Shown: positions 1 to 9,750, counted from the stretch's first letter. The stretch: 64,000 nucleotides of DNA from Pantoea sp. RIT-PI-b (GCF_001187905.1 NZ_LGIS01000028.1:1-64000); one strand, 5' to 3'. Program-made: numbers and translations. The notes: generated by a model from the letters alone, not told the origin.

Positions 1-76
1 AAAGCTAAACTTTAATTCTAATTAGCCCTCAAAGCAGAGGGTTAGCTCTTTTATTAAAAGTTACTCTGACAACAAT

Positions 77-104
77 CGGACATCTCAGGTTTGCCTGAAC
101 CCGG
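77..104 (+). repeat. Possible ISNCY-type element end, copy 1
   Basis: A 28-bp stretch beginning CGGACATCTCAGG and ending GAACCCGG matches about 21 of 28 bases of the stretch that directly follows the transposase stop codon at 1349-1376 (CGGACATTTCAA to AAACCCGG), in the same orientation. The simplest reading is the tail of another, now deleted, copy of the same insertion-sequence type. The element boundary itself cannot be fixed by eye. Confidence 0.35.
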
Positions 105-139
105 TCATCTCTGCTTAGCTTCAACATTGATTGTAACGA

Positions 140-1348
140 CTAAAACGTGGTAATCGCCAGCTTGTTCCTGGCCTTGCTGAACTTGCTCTGGGCATCATCA
201 GCGATAATTATGCTGACTTTGGTCCGACGCTCGCCTGCGAGAAGCTGGCCGAACTCCATGACGTTGTGCTGGCTAAAGAGACCGTGCGTCAGCTGATGGT
301 ACGAGCCGGACTCTGGATCCCCCGGAAAATTCGTGCGCCGAGGATCCAGCAGCCGCGGTATCGTCGCGCCTGCGTTGGCGAGCTGATACAGATCGACGGC
401 TGCGACCACCGCTGGTTTGAGGAACGTGGTCCTGCCTGCACGCTGCTGGTCTACGTTGATGACGCGACCAGCCGCCTGATGCAGCTCCACTTCGTAAAAT
501 CTGAGTCCACGTTCACCTATTTTGACGCCACGCGCGGCTATCTGGAGCTGCACGGTATGCCGCTGGCATTCTACAGCGACAAAGCCAGCATTTTTCGCAT
601 TACCAACAAAAATGCGGCTGGCGGTGACGGCCAGACGCAGTTCGGGCGCGCGATGAACGAGCTGAACATCAGCGGCATCTGTGCCAATACCAGTTCTGCC
701 AAGGGCCGTGTTGAACGTGCACATCTGACGCTTCAGGACAGGCTGGTCAAGGAGCTGCGGCTGCGCAAAATCAGCACGCCGGAAGCAGCCAACGCCTTTA
801 CCGCTGAGTTCATGGCGGACTACAACCGGCGTTTAGCGAAAGAACCGCGACATGATTTCAACGTTCATCGGGCACTTGATGCAGACGATAATCTGGATCT
901 GATATTCACCTGGCGCGAGCCAAGGCGCGTCTCTAAATCGCTTACAGTCCAGTATGATAAAACGCTTTATATGCTTGAAGACAATGATAAAAGTCGTCAG
1001 GTAATGGGGAAATATATCGAGATTTATCATTATCCGGATGGAAAAATTGAGCTGCGGGCAAATGGTACTGCACTTCCCTGCTCTGCTTATGACCGCCTGG
1101 CGGAAGTCGACCAGGGCGCCATCGTTGAGAATAAGCGGCTGGGACACGCGCTGGCTGTGGCTAAACTGGTTCAGGAAAAGCGCGACAGCACGCGTTCACT
1201 CTCGGTCCCGTCAGGCAGCGCCCCCAGTCGCAGAGGACAGAAAAAAGACCCGGCGAAGAAGTCACAGCGCTCTTTAGATGAAAATAATTTGCTCGAAGCC
1301 CTTGCTGACTTACAGACCCGCAGCCAGGAGATATTTGGCAAGACCTGA
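140..1348 (+). pseudogene. ISNCY/IS1202-like transposase, 5'-truncated
   Basis: The frame encodes the catalytic and C-terminal parts of an ISNCY-type DDE transposase. Family hallmarks are the N-terminal run NYADFGPT (about 217-229), then GELIQIDGCDHRWFE, LLVYVDDATSR and FYSDKASIFR, and the KGRVERAHLTLQDRLVKELR segment. The frame is closed by a stop just upstream of position 140 with no start codon, and the roughly 100-residue helix-turn-helix N-terminus expected of the family is missing, so the gene is probably inactive. A GTG at 266 could start translation internally but would skip conserved sequence. A related N-terminal fragment lies downstream at 1514-1640. Element-end-like sequence follows the stop codon directly. 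Confidence 0.75.
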
Positions 1349-1513
1349 CGGACATTTCAATTTAGCTAAAACCCGGATATTTAAAACCAGCCTCAACACA
1401 GATTGTTACTCCAAAACGCTGATGTCGTACGTAACAACTCACCGATGTCGTCTCTGAACTAGCCTTAAATCTCCACAGGCTCAGCTCAGGATGCAGACTT
1501 TATGTTGGTGACT
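1349..1513. mobile_element. Insertion-sequence end and junction
   Basis: Starts with the 28-bp end-like motif (1349-1376) that resembles 77-104. The rest lies between the tail of one transposase copy and the first codons of another, and carries no coding capacity. It probably holds the ends of two adjacent ISNCY-type copies. Terminal inverted repeats could not be delimited. Confidence 0.35.
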
Positions 1514-1640
1514 ATGACAGATAAAGATCTATACCGGCTCGGCATCATTCAGCGCGTTCACGACCACACTTTGCTGCAGCGTTAAGCTGCCCGCCTTCTC
1601 GAACTTATCTTAAGCACGGCGCGTCTTGTCTAAAGAGCCC
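1514..1640 (+). pseudogene. N-terminal fragment of a second ISNCY-type transposase
   Basis: ATG at 1514 opens a frame reading MTDKDLYRLGIIQRVHDHT, then LLQR, an in-frame TAA, and AARLLEL. This is the usual start of ISNCY/IS1202 transposases, in which an N-terminal helix-turn-helix reads roughly 'LQRV...AARLLGLS...R'. The reading breaks down within about 20 further codons. It is therefore a dead fragment of a second copy, placed downstream of the C-terminal part of the first (140-1348). The identification is from the motif pattern only. Confidence 0.5.
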
Positions 1641-1769
1641 TTGTAATACTGAATATTGCTGTTACAGCCATAGCTAAAACCTGTTGAGTCTTAACTGAAT
1701 TTTCAGACATTTCCGCCGATAAGTGTTGAGGGCATACTTTGTGCCAATCCTTGTTGACCAGGAGAGACA

Positions 1770-2951
1770 ATGTTTCGAAATTTATTCAGTAAACAGTCCG
1801 CCGCAGAGCAGACGCAGCCATATATCGCTGAAGAGCAAGTCAATAAAGCGCTAGATGTGGACCACAGTGATACCATTCTGCTGAAATGTGTTATGAGCCT
1901 CAGTCAGAAAGGATTTTGGTATGTTGAGGCTCCGGTTCTTGGAAGTGACGCGCCTGTATTTTTTTCATCTGAAGCCCGCCAGCTTTTGTCATTACCTCTT
2001 CAAAGGGTGCTAGGACTGACGTCACTTACACAGATGGTACATCCTGATTCCAGAGATGATTTTAGACGTTTAATAAATTATACGCTCAACCACGGCGATG
2101 TTAATAAACCGGTGCGTTGCCTCTTCAAAACTGACGCAAATGATTTTCAGTGGTTTCGCATAAGTGCATCATACTGTCAGGAGTTTACGCCGCCACGTCT
2201 CGTGGCAGTTATGGAAAATATTGAAGAAGAAACCGCTCAGTCTCGCCTTTTTGAAATTGTTTCCACGCGCTTTGACCTATCTCGGGAAATGCTCAATGAT
2301 GGACTCTGGGACCTAGACATCATTGGCGGAAATCCGCTGAACCCTGACAACGTATTCTGGTGGTCACCGCAGTTCAGAAAGCTGCTTGGCTTTGAAACTA
2401 TTGAAGAATTTCCAGATGTGATGGATAGTTGGGCGTCACGCCTTCATCCGGATGACAAACAAGCTGCACTCGATGCTTTCGTCAGCCACCTAATGGATTT
2501 CAGCGGTAAAACCGGTTTTGATATTGAATATCGTCTTAGATTGCGCAGCGGTGAATACCGGTGGTTTCAGGCTCGAGGCCAGACTAAACGTGCATCTGAT
2601 GGTACGCCTCTGCGTGCGGTAGGCGCGCTTATTGATATCCAGGGCCGTAAGGATCGGTTGCTCCACGAGGAAAGCGAGGGCAGGCGAAATATTCAGACAG
2701 CCGAAACTGCAAAAGAAATTGCCGAGCTGGTTTCTGAAAACGCAAGTATAGCGGCGCAGATTAAGCTCATTTCATTGAACGCTAGTATTGAAGCCGCAAG
2801 AGCAGGTGTACATGGCCGAGGGTTTTCCGTTATCGCCAGTGCTATCAGGGGGCTGGCGGAAAGAACGGCAGATATTACAGGACAGATTTCTCGTCTTCAA
2901 ATGCGAATAAGGAATTTTGCCAGCAGTACAGAAAATCCTCACAAGCATTGA
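1770..2951 (+). CDS. Soluble PAS-PAS chemoreceptor with short signalling tip
   Basis: A 393-residue protein with no membrane segment. A first PAS-like region spans about residues 35-150 and a second about 165-290, containing WWSPQFRKLLGF and the PAC-type ending YRWFQARGQTKR. The C-terminal 90 residues form a methyl-accepting signalling hairpin centred on LISLNASIEAARAG and GRGFSVIAS, which contacts CheA/CheW in this family. The long methylation helices are absent: the protein stops about 40 residues after the tip. A clear Shine-Dalgarno AGGAGAG precedes the ATG. It is probably a cytoplasmic sensor, with PAS domains that may bind haem, flavin or another ligand. Whether so short a signalling domain can form receptor arrays is unclear. 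Confidence 0.8.
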   Translation: MFRNLFSKQSAAEQTQPYIAEEQVNKALDVDHSDTILLKCVMSLSQKGFWYVEAPVLGSDAPVFFSSEARQLLSLPLQRVLGLTSLTQMVHPDSRDDFRRLINYTLNHGDVNKPVRCLFKTDANDFQWFRISASYCQEFTPPRLVAVMENIEEETAQSRLFEIVSTRFDLSREMLNDGLWDLDIIGGNPLNPDNVFWWSPQFRKLLGFETIEEFPDVMDSWASRLHPDDKQAALDAFVSHLMDFSGKTGFDIEYRLRLRSGEYRWFQARGQTKRASDGTPLRAVGALIDIQGRKDRLLHEESEGRRNIQTAETAKEIAELVSENASIAAQIKLISLNASIEAARAGVHGRGFSVIASAIRGLAERTADITGQISRLQMRIRNFASSTENPHKH

Positions 2952-3630
2952 GCATGCATCAACGTTTTTCCTGGCTGACTCAAGATCTATTCCGGAGTAA
3001 AGCCTGTCTCTGGATTAATGTGGCCAAAGCTTGACCGCGGCCATATGAAATTAACCCCCAGAACGTCTTACATTCCTATATGCGAGCGTGTTCTGGGACT
3101 CCTTTATCATTTTTAACCGAATATTATTACCTTTTCATATTTGTCGGCCTGTGTCATATAGCAGACATGCTCTCTATGAGTGGAAAGCTAACTTTTATAA
3201 TGCAGAGAAATTTTTCTTCAAAATTCAAGAAAACGCATTATATAAACATTTTCATCTGGGTGCTTTTTGGTAATCATTCCAAGTAATGAATCCCATTTAT
3301 TACTGGTCATGCGGCATCTGCTCCCTATAATCTGGGCGGACATAGAAAACGTCTATTCATGCGATTGATACTATCCCCTATCATGGCCACACTGCCCGAA
3401 CCTTGGATTGCTGCAGGAGGATTGGTCCGATTACTACGCCGACTATGAGGACTTGTCAGCGGTACGGCAGCAAGTAGACTAGTCAAAGCACTACCCATCC
3501 GAAAACCTCAATTGCAAAGATCGGCAAGTCTGTTTTTGTGTTTCACAATGTGATTTTCGCTTGAGCTTTACCGGTAACACTCTATGTTAATGAGGAGGCT
3601 TAAATCACACATATGGAAGGAAGGTTAACT
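2952..3630. other. Non-coding stretch, no clear feature
   Basis: AT-rich sequence with only short, overlapping open frames that lack ribosome-binding sites. No gene, repeat or RNA recognised. Confidence 0.4.
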
Positions 3631-3768
3631 ATGGCAAAGTGTAATATATTTAAAGTAATCGAATTGTCTGCAATTCTTGTCTTCGCGTTAGTTTTGATTT
3701 ATTTTGTCGCAACCGGAATATTTTCATCTCTTGGTATAGATCATTCATGGCCATATCCTAGCAAGTAA
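3631..3768 (+). CDS. Small single-pass membrane protein (45 aa)
   Basis: Begins MAKCNIFKVIEL, has a hydrophobic segment at about residues 11-33 (AILVFALVLIYFVATGIF) and ends in a short polar, Trp/Pro-containing tail (HSWPYPSK). GGAAGG lies 5-10 bases before the ATG, which supports translation. It resembles in design the 30-residue protein at 40238-40330, also one helix followed by a Trp/Pro tail (GWSPSPW). The function is unknown. It stands alone in an AT-rich region. Confidence 0.5.
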   Translation: MAKCNIFKVIELSAILVFALVLIYFVATGIFSSLGIDHSWPYPSK

Positions 3769-4697
3769 ATGAGGTCGGCCCCAGGGAAAACAATTATTTC
3801 TTGACTATAAAAATAATAAACCTTCATTCCGCTGTCTCTTAAGCAGGGTTGATTCGCATAAATAGGCCGTATAAGCAAACGTGAACCGCTGTATATTTCC
3901 ATAAGGAGAAACCCTCTTACTATCATTAACCCCATGACACTCATTTTTTTAAAAATATAAAAATGATCTCTCACCTGCCATGATAGCCTGATGAAATTAC
4001 TCCCCTGAGATTTGCATTGCTTTATTCTGTTAATATTTAACTGATTTGGCAGCAATGGATGCGTTGTTAGTTATAATCAGCCTTGGCAGTCGAATGTTAG
4101 AAAAATTTCAGCATGTTTAATCTAAATATCTCAACTGAAGTTCCATGCAGTTAAAGTAAAAACTGACTGATTTTGGGTCAGTAAAAGCAATAATACCTGA
4201 ACCTTTAAACCTTGATTATGGGGACGATTTTTTAAGTCACTTCACTCAATGATCCATACCCACTAGAGGTTGGTGAGAGGCATACATGAAAATATGATAA
4301 TATCATGTACGTTCAAATGCTTAATCTAAAACTGAAAGCTAGCAATGAGCGGATAGTAAAATTTCAGTTTAGTGTGCGAATGAAGCTGCAGAAGTTAGCC
4401 ATAACCTCTGATGCTCTTCTTCCTCGGGCAGACCTAGAAATCCATGCCAATGATAAAGTTCTTAATAATTTTCATCTATCTCATCCTTATTGAATATGAA
4501 GCTTATGAAAGTTGATAACGAGTTGTTACTTTCTTTACAAGGTGATAACTATAATCAATTATTTACACGATGTGCTAGTACATCTGAAGAAACTTTCAAG
4601 CCTGTTTGAAAAATATATTATTTATAAATAGTTAAAGCTTGGTAAAACTACGTCGATAAGCTCTGTTGCAATATTTAACATTTACATCAGGGTTCAT
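3769..4697. other. Long intergenic region
   Basis: About 930 bases of AT-rich DNA upstream of the chemoreceptor at 4698. Short open frames exist on both strands (for example 4305-4493), but none has a ribosome-binding site or recognisable sequence. The last 100 bases presumably hold the chemoreceptor promoter, which could not be assigned. Confidence 0.4.
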
Positions 4698-6356
4698 ATG
4701 ACTATTACACAGCGTTTGTTGCTGGTATTTTTTTTACTGGCATTATCACTTCTCGCGATTGTTTCCGTTTCACTCTCGGTAATCTCAGGCTTCCAGTCTC
4801 GCTTTGAATATGTTCAGGCCAATGCAATTCCCAGCATCAAGGATCTCAATAAATCAATTAGTTACACTAATCAGTTAGGCATTGCACTCTACCGCCATCA
4901 GACCGCTTCAGGTAGTCAAGACCTGAACCAGGCTGAGGAAAGGATAAAAGATCTGCTGAATACGTTAAAGTCGCTTACGGATTATTACATGGAAAACGAT
5001 ATCTCCAGTGATGAAGATAAAGCGATGACCGAGCAGGCTTTTCATAACATTGATGCGGTTCGTGAGGCCTTACCGGCTTTTTTATACGCCTCAAAAAGCC
5101 AAGACAATACGCTTTCTCTGGCTTTACTAAAAGGTGAAAATGGGGTGGGCGCCGCAACACGTAAAATGGAGTCAGAGTTCACGAAGCAAATTGATTTGAA
5201 TATAAAAATTGGTGCTGGTTTAAGAGAAATCAACAAGAAAATCTACACACAGACTGTTTGGATGATGAGCGGAGTGTCAGTGTTAGTCATCATCGGTCTC
5301 GGTATATTTTCTACCAGTATTATCCTTGGCATTAAGCGTAGTTTGAATAGTATGACCAATACTATGACTGATGTTAGTAATAACCTTGATCTTACTCTAG
5401 TAGCTCCAGTACTTAGAAATGATGAAATCGGTCAAACCGCATCAGCATTTAACAACTTGTTGATAAAAGTCTCGGCAACACTTTTGTCTGTTAACCATGC
5501 GGCACAATCAGTCAGCACAGGCTCCACCCAGATAGCTGCAGGGAACGAAGACTTGTCATCACGTACTGAGCAGCAGGCAGCTTCGCTAGAGCAAACCTCA
5601 GCAAGTATGGCCACTTTAAGTGATACCGTTCGTCAGAATGCTGATGGTGCAGTTCAGGCCAGTGAGCTAGCGAATAATGCTAACGATTTATCCCAGCGAA
5701 ACGGGAGTGCAGTCAGTCAGATGCTGGAAACAATGTTAGAAATACGTGGAAGTTCCTCAAAAATTTCCGAAATTACAGGTTTGATTGAAGGAATTGCATT
5801 CCAGACCAACATACTTGCGCTTAACGCTGCGGTAGAGGCCGCGCGCGCTGGTGAGCATGGTAGAGGATTTGCAGTCGTTGCTTCTGAGGTTCGTAATCTG
5901 GCCCAGCGCTCCTCAACTGCTGCTCGCGAGATAAACGAGCTTATTTCAGTTTCCGTTGCTCAAGTCGAACAGGGTCTTGAGCAGGCAACGCACGTGGGTA
6001 ATAATACAGAAAATGTCAGTAATGCTATCCAGCAGGTTGCCGATCTGGTTAATGAAATTGCTGCAGCAACCTCTGAACAAAGCAAAGGCATAGAGCAGGT
6101 TCATCTTGCCATTGGACAGATGGACGAAGTCACACAGCAGAACGCTTCCTTGGTTGAAGAAGCTTCCTCTGCATCTAAGTCTTTGCAGGAGCAGGCTGAA
6201 ACCTTGTCGAGGCTGGTTTCTACGTTCATTTTAAACGAATCCACAGCTCAGGTTGGTGTAGCAGTTAACGCACAGACAGCCAGAACGTTACAACTTCAAA
6301 AGAATACTCCGTTAATTGCTCCAGAGGTGAGTAAGGCAAACTGGGAAAGCTTTTAG
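4698..6356 (+). CDS. Methyl-accepting chemotaxis protein ending in NWESF
   Basis: Transmembrane chemoreceptor of 552 residues in the Tsr/Tar size class. TM1 lies at about 7-30, a four-helix-bundle periplasmic sensor at about 31-187, TM2 at about 190-212 and HAMP at about 213-265. The signalling domain follows, with the conserved tip around [20 protein letters not shown] and [18 protein letters not shown]. The last five residues are NWESF, a variant of the NWETF pentapeptide that recruits CheR and CheB in enteric high-abundance receptors. It is thus built to be methylated autonomously and to assist other receptors. The ligand is unknown. AGGG precedes the ATG, and a strong terminator follows at 6389-6420. 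No che genes are present, so it must use the host chemotaxis machinery. Confidence 0.93.
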   Translation: MTITQRLLLVFFLLALSLLAIVSVSLSVISGFQSRFEYVQANAIPSIKDLNKSISYTNQLGIALYRHQTASGSQDLNQAEERIKDLLNTLKSLTDYYMENDISSDEDKAMTEQAFHNIDAVREALPAFLYASKSQDNTLSLALLKGENGVGAATRKMESEFTKQIDLNIKIGAGLREINKKIYTQTVWMMSGVSVLVIIGLGIFSTSIILGIKRSLNSMTNTMTDVSNNLDLTLVAPVLRNDEIGQTASAFNNLLIKVSATLLSVNHAAQSVSTGSTQIAAGNEDLSSRTEQQAASLEQTSASMATLSDTVRQNADGAVQASELANNANDLSQRNGSAVSQMLETMLEIRGSSSKISEITGLIEGIAFQTNILALNAAVEAARAGEHGRGFAVVASEVRNLAQRSSTAAREINELISVSVAQVEQGLEQATHVGNNTENVSNAIQQVADLVNEIAAATSEQSKGIEQVHLAIGQMDEVTQQNASLVEEASSASKSLQEQAETLSRLVSTFILNESTAQVGVAVNAQTARTLQLQKNTPLIAPEVSKANWESF

Positions 6357-6388
6357 TTCTTAACTTTCTAACCATCGATTTACCCAAC

Positions 6389-6420
6389 GAAAGCGCTATT
6401 TAATCAGCGCTTTCACTTTT
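6389..6420 (+). terminator. Rho-independent terminator of the NWESF chemoreceptor
   Basis: Perfect 9-bp stem GAAAGCGCT / AGCGCTTTC with an 8-base loop, followed by ACTTTTT. It lies 33 bases after the chemoreceptor stop codon. Confidence 0.8.
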
Positions 6421-6960
6421 TACGCTTGGCTGTAAGTCTCAGAATATCAAATGTCTGTGAAAAATATTTGGCATGTAAAAATCTAAATATAAAACACAAG
6501 TCTCCATTTCCAAAATATTTCACAGCTCAACTTGTTATTACAATGGTTTAACATTACTTAGCGTGGTTGAGGAGGAGCATGGATTTTTTAGGTCCATTAG
6601 TTACTTATGGCCTACTCTGATAAAAGTCAGGTCCATTTTTAAATGGTCTTGCCAACAATTTGACGCCATTGCATCCTCCCTTAGTATGAAAAACCTCGAT
6701 TCCACTGATAGATACCTCAATTTGCAATCAATGCTGTTCATACAAAAGAATATTTATATCAAAGTTCTTGTCAGGAGAAAAAGCAGTGCCAATTAAAACC
6801 AGATTCTCGAACATCATCACTTTTTTTTAGAAAGAAAATTACTCAGAATTAGTATCATAAATTACCTAAATTTGAATTTTTTTTATTCCTTGCTAATGTT
6901 TATTAGTGTTCATAACTAAAGTTTTTAAATAATTTTTATTCACTCTCGTCAGGAGTTAAC
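6421..6960. other. AT-rich intergenic region
   Basis: No supported gene. An open frame at 6563-6796 lacks a ribosome-binding site and recognisable sequence. The segment just before 6961 carries the Shine-Dalgarno AGGAG of the KGG protein, and its promoter should lie here. Confidence 0.4.
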
Positions 6961-7149
6961 ATGGTCACACATCGTGGTGGAGCAGGTAATTTCGCTGAGA
7001 ATCATGAAAGAGCAGTTGAGGCTGGCCGAAAAGGCGGCCGCGTAAGTGGTGGTAACTTTAGGAATGATCCGGCTCGCGCCGTCGAGGCAGGGCGTAAAGG
7101 AGGAACCATCAGTAAACGCAAGCCGTTGTCACAAGATCATTTAGAATAA
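6961..7149 (+). CDS. KGG-repeat stress-induced protein (YciG/YmdF-like)
   Basis: A 62-residue hydrophilic protein with the signature RGGAGNFAENHERAVEAGRKGG followed by a second block SGGNFRNDPARAVEAGRKGG, the duplicated KGG motif of YciG/YmdF/GsiB-type proteins. In E. coli these are small general-stress proteins. YciG has been linked to motility, which would suit this plasmid's content, but no biochemical activity is established. AGGAG lies 5-8 bases before the ATG, and a terminator follows. There are two more copies in the window: intact at 38910-39095 and frameshifted at 13530-13713. Confidence 0.88.
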   Translation: MVTHRGGAGNFAENHERAVEAGRKGGRVSGGNFRNDPARAVEAGRKGGTISKRKPLSQDHLE

Positions 7150-7161
7150 ATAAATTTTTTT

Positions 7162-7190
7162 AAAAGCCGCTTGCAGCGGCTTTCTTTAAT
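7162..7190 (+). terminator. Rho-independent terminator after the KGG gene
   Basis: Stem AAAGCCGCT / AGCGGCTTT with a 3-base loop followed by a pyrimidine-rich tail (CTTTAATC), starting 13 bases after the stop codon. Confidence 0.75.
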
Positions 7191-7539
7191 CTTTGTAACT
7201 TTCTCTTGCTAGTAGTCATTATATTCTCAACAAAGTTATCCCAACTCTGTCTGCTGATGTTAAAATTAGGTGTGCCAGATTATTGGATTACGTAACCAGC
7301 AACCTTATTATCCCCTTCTCAGTTGTATAAGCAGCAGATCCGTTTATGTCTTGATTTCTAACGCGCTGAAACTTTTCATGCATACAGATTTAACCATACG
7401 GTAATCCATTTTTTACAGATACTACGCGGAAGTAGTCAGTAGCACTGAAGAACGAGCACATGTATACCTCACATGCTCCCCAGAGAAACAAGCAGCCATG
7501 ACCCTGAGTTCAACGCGTCCGCAGTATACAAATATGGCT
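7191..7539. other. Intergenic region, nothing recognised
   Basis: About 350 bases between the KGG-gene terminator and the chemoreceptor remnant. No supported gene, repeat or RNA is visible. Confidence 0.4.
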
Positions 7540-7885
7540 TAAACCTTGAATGTCTCCACCATTCCGCGCTGTGCCTGTTCTGAAAGTGACTGTTAGGCGG
7601 ACGAGGATTATTCCATCAGAGCTGCATTATTCTGCGTTCCCCCGTCGATCTGGCTGACGGCAATGCTGACCTGAGAGATGCCCTGCATCTGTTAGGATGA
7701 AGCCAGCGAAATATTATCCATGGCCTCGGCCACTTCGCCCACCATACCGACAATTTTCAGTATGCTGCACCTGCACCTGCACCTGCCCCTGCGACCACAC
7801 CGCTATCAACAACACTTACTGCCTCCGTCATCAGTTGCATGATGTCATGCGCGGCATTAGCACTACGCAGCGCAAGCGTCCTTTC
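7540..7885 (-). pseudogene. Chemoreceptor 3'-end remnant
   Basis: The minus strand is clearly homologous, at DNA level, to the last roughly 113 codons of the chemoreceptor at 15710-17257, including the block SANAAHDI.QLM.EAVSVVDSGVV. It is dead: the codon corresponding to Glu in SSEQMQG has become TAA, and a Ser codon nearer the C-terminus has also become TAA. A small tandem expansion (CACCTG units near 7766-7790) replaces the alanine-rich AADAGHS stretch with Gly-Ala repeats. It has no signalling tip or membrane part. It most likely arose by partial duplication and decay. Confidence 0.75.
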
Positions 7886-8083
7886 AAAGCTGCCACTGTA
7901 TGCCCGAGTATATAGGGGTGGAATTAATTTCTGATGCGATTTAAGCGCGGGAAAAGCGGAGGGTTTCGTACCTGACAGGGTCTCCGGCCTGTACACGCCT
8001 GCGCGCGACCGGTGAGGATCTCTTCTTAGTCGTGTTCCGGTCAGAGCTGGACTAAGTCCTTTGGCGTCAGTTCTTCTCGTCGT

Positions 8084-8290
8084 TCAGGCCTGCCCCGGCT
8101 CGTGTAAGCTCTTCAGCCAGCATCTGGCTTCGGATATTTCTGTAAGCCGCTTATCGCTGCTGCCAGTCTCAGCCATGCGTCCGAGTTCGGAAATAAGCGA
8201 ATGCACGCTTATTTCCCTTTCGCCCGGAGCAAGACTCAGTGCCGCTTCGTCAATAATGACGCGCCTTTTCCCGTATTGTTGAATAGACAA
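8084..8290 (-). CDS. Small YmgA-like protein (AriR group), subtype C
   Basis: A 68-residue protein starting at a TTG with AGAGGT about 8 bases upstream. Its core, VIIDEAALSLAPGEREISVHSL..., then ELGRMAE and ISEARCWLKSL, matches the proteins at 12811-13065 and 29055-29315. It follows the general YmgA/YmgB layout of two helices with a conserved 'I.GEA' entry. The function is unknown. By analogy with E. coli YmgA/YmgB it could be a small regulator of Rcs-controlled surface traits. It lies divergent from and 265 bases upstream of the bluF-like gene, which suggests common control. Confidence 0.6.
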   Translation of the reverse strand: MSIQQYGKRRVIIDEAALSLAPGEREISVHSLISELGRMAETGSSDKRLTEISEARCWLKSLHEPGQA

Positions 8291-8555
8291 ATTTATTACC
8301 TCTGTTTTACGTTGATGACAGCCTCACGCCACACTTTTGACACCGCTGAATAAAGCCCCCGAAGGATGTTCTGAAAAACCACTATTCCGCAATAATTTAT
8401 TTTGATTACAAGGCTACGAGTGCGTTAAAAACTATCGTTTCAGACTTTCTGAATGTTTATTCAGCGTCTCATCATGTCCGTTGCCGGTCCGGTTTGAGAA
8501 ATGGCGGCTGGCTGCTATGGTGCCCGTGACAATCTGTGGCAATACGGAGCCTGAA

Positions 8556-9716
8556 ATGCTTACAACAATAATTTACCGGAGCCACCTCGCTAATGAGGTA
8601 CCCGTCAGCGTTCTGCCGGGCATGGTGGAGAAGGCCAGCCTGCTGAACGCCCGACATCAGGTCACGGGGATCCTACTCTTTAACGGCACGCACTTCTTTC
8701 AGATTCTGGAGGGGCCGGAGGAAGGCGTACTGGACATTTACGGCCGCATCTGCGCCGACCGGCGCCACCACAACGTGGTTGAGCTGATGCGCGACTATTC
8801 ACCGTCGCGCCGCTTTGGCAACCACGGCATGGAGCTGTTCGACCTGCGCCATCACGACAGCGGCAGCGTGCTGCAGGCGGTGCTTGACCGCGGCACGTCT
8901 AAATATCGTCTGACCTATGACGACCGCGGCCTGCAGTTCCTGCGAACCTTCGTGGAAGCACGTGAGAAAGAAAACTACTTTGAGGTCCTGCCCGCCGACT
9001 ACTGGGACTTCGTGCCGGATGACAATGGGTCACCGGCTGCGGCAGCGGGCGTTACCTTCCGCCCGGTGGTCGATCCGCTCGGCCGTAAGGTCACGGCCCT
9101 TGAGGCCCTGCCCGATGACGCGCCGGCGGGGGGCTCCGGCGAGGCGCTGTACGAGCATAATCTCGATGCGGTCATCGGAGCGCTGCACAGGGCCGGCAGG
9201 TCATGCCCTGACGACATCATGCTGTACCTCAGCATTCTGCCTATGACGCTGGTTTATGTTCCGGACGCCGTCAGCCGGCTCGTCAGCGCCATCGACAGCG
9301 CCGGGATGGTGCCGCAGCAGATCATACTGGGTGTTAGCGAGACGGAGGTCATTTCTCAGCTGGAAGCATTTTCTCAGGCGGTGCGCCAGCTGAAGCAGGC
9401 CGGCATCAGCCTGTCCATCGATAACTTTGGTGACGGCTCAGCCGGACTGTCGCTGCTGGCGCACGTGCAGCCTGACCGCGTGCGCATCGGCGCCGGGATC
9501 GTTCGCAATATTCACCGCAGCGGCCCCCGTCAGGCGGTAGTACACGCCGTGCTGCGCTGCTGTTCGGCGCTGGAAATTAACGTGATCGCGGCGGGCATTG
9601 AGCAGCCGGAGGAGTGGATGTGGCTGGAGGCGGCGGGGGTCACTGATTTTCAGGGCGCGCTGTTCACCGCTGAAGGCGCGGCCGTCGCCTGGCCGGAAAC
9701 ACGGGAAGCCGTCTGA
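8556..9716 (+). CDS. bluF: Blue-light sensor BluF-like (BLUF-EAL)
   Basis: A 386-residue protein closely resembling E. coli BluF (YcgF) along its length. The BLUF domain, residues 1-95, keeps the flavin-pocket residues Tyr7, Asn31 and Gln49 (TTIIYRSH, LFNGTHFFQILEG). The C-terminal EAL domain is degenerate: it has SIDNFGDG in place of the catalytic DDFGTG, so cyclic-di-GMP hydrolysis is not expected, as in BluF. In E. coli, lit BluF binds and removes the repressor BluR from the ycgZ-ymgAB promoter. The start was chosen at ATG 8556 because GGAG lies 7 bases upstream and the alignment begins there. The upstream in-frame ATG at 8481 lacks support. No BluR gene is visible in the window, but two ycgZ-ymgA-ymgB operons are. 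Confidence 0.93.
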   Translation: MLTTIIYRSHLANEVPVSVLPGMVEKASLLNARHQVTGILLFNGTHFFQILEGPEEGVLDIYGRICADRRHHNVVELMRDYSPSRRFGNHGMELFDLRHHDSGSVLQAVLDRGTSKYRLTYDDRGLQFLRTFVEAREKENYFEVLPADYWDFVPDDNGSPAAAAGVTFRPVVDPLGRKVTALEALPDDAPAGGSGEALYEHNLDAVIGALHRAGRSCPDDIMLYLSILPMTLVYVPDAVSRLVSAIDSAGMVPQQIILGVSETEVISQLEAFSQAVRQLKQAGISLSIDNFGDGSAGLSLLAHVQPDRVRIGAGIVRNIHRSGPRQAVVHAVLRCCSALEINVIAAGIEQPEEWMWLEAAGVTDFQGALFTAEGAAVAWPETREAV

Positions 9717-9730
9717 GGCACGGGAACAGA

Positions 9731-9750
9731 AAGGGGCCCGTGGGCCCCGG
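9731..9750 (-). terminator. Hairpin between convergent genes
   Basis: GGGGCCCGTGGGCCCC forms a very stable stem. On the minus strand it is followed by TTTCT, and it sits just after the stop of the minus-strand gene at 9755. It may serve both convergent transcripts. Confidence 0.55.

Noticed and set aside
3080-3286. Overlapping short frames at 3.1-3.3 kb
   Set aside because: No Shine-Dalgarno, no similarity and two competing frames; treated as non-coding.
8481-8555. N-terminal extension of the bluF-like gene from ATG 8481
   Set aside because: No Shine-Dalgarno there, and the BLUF domain and BluF homology begin at ATG 8556, which has GGAG upstream.
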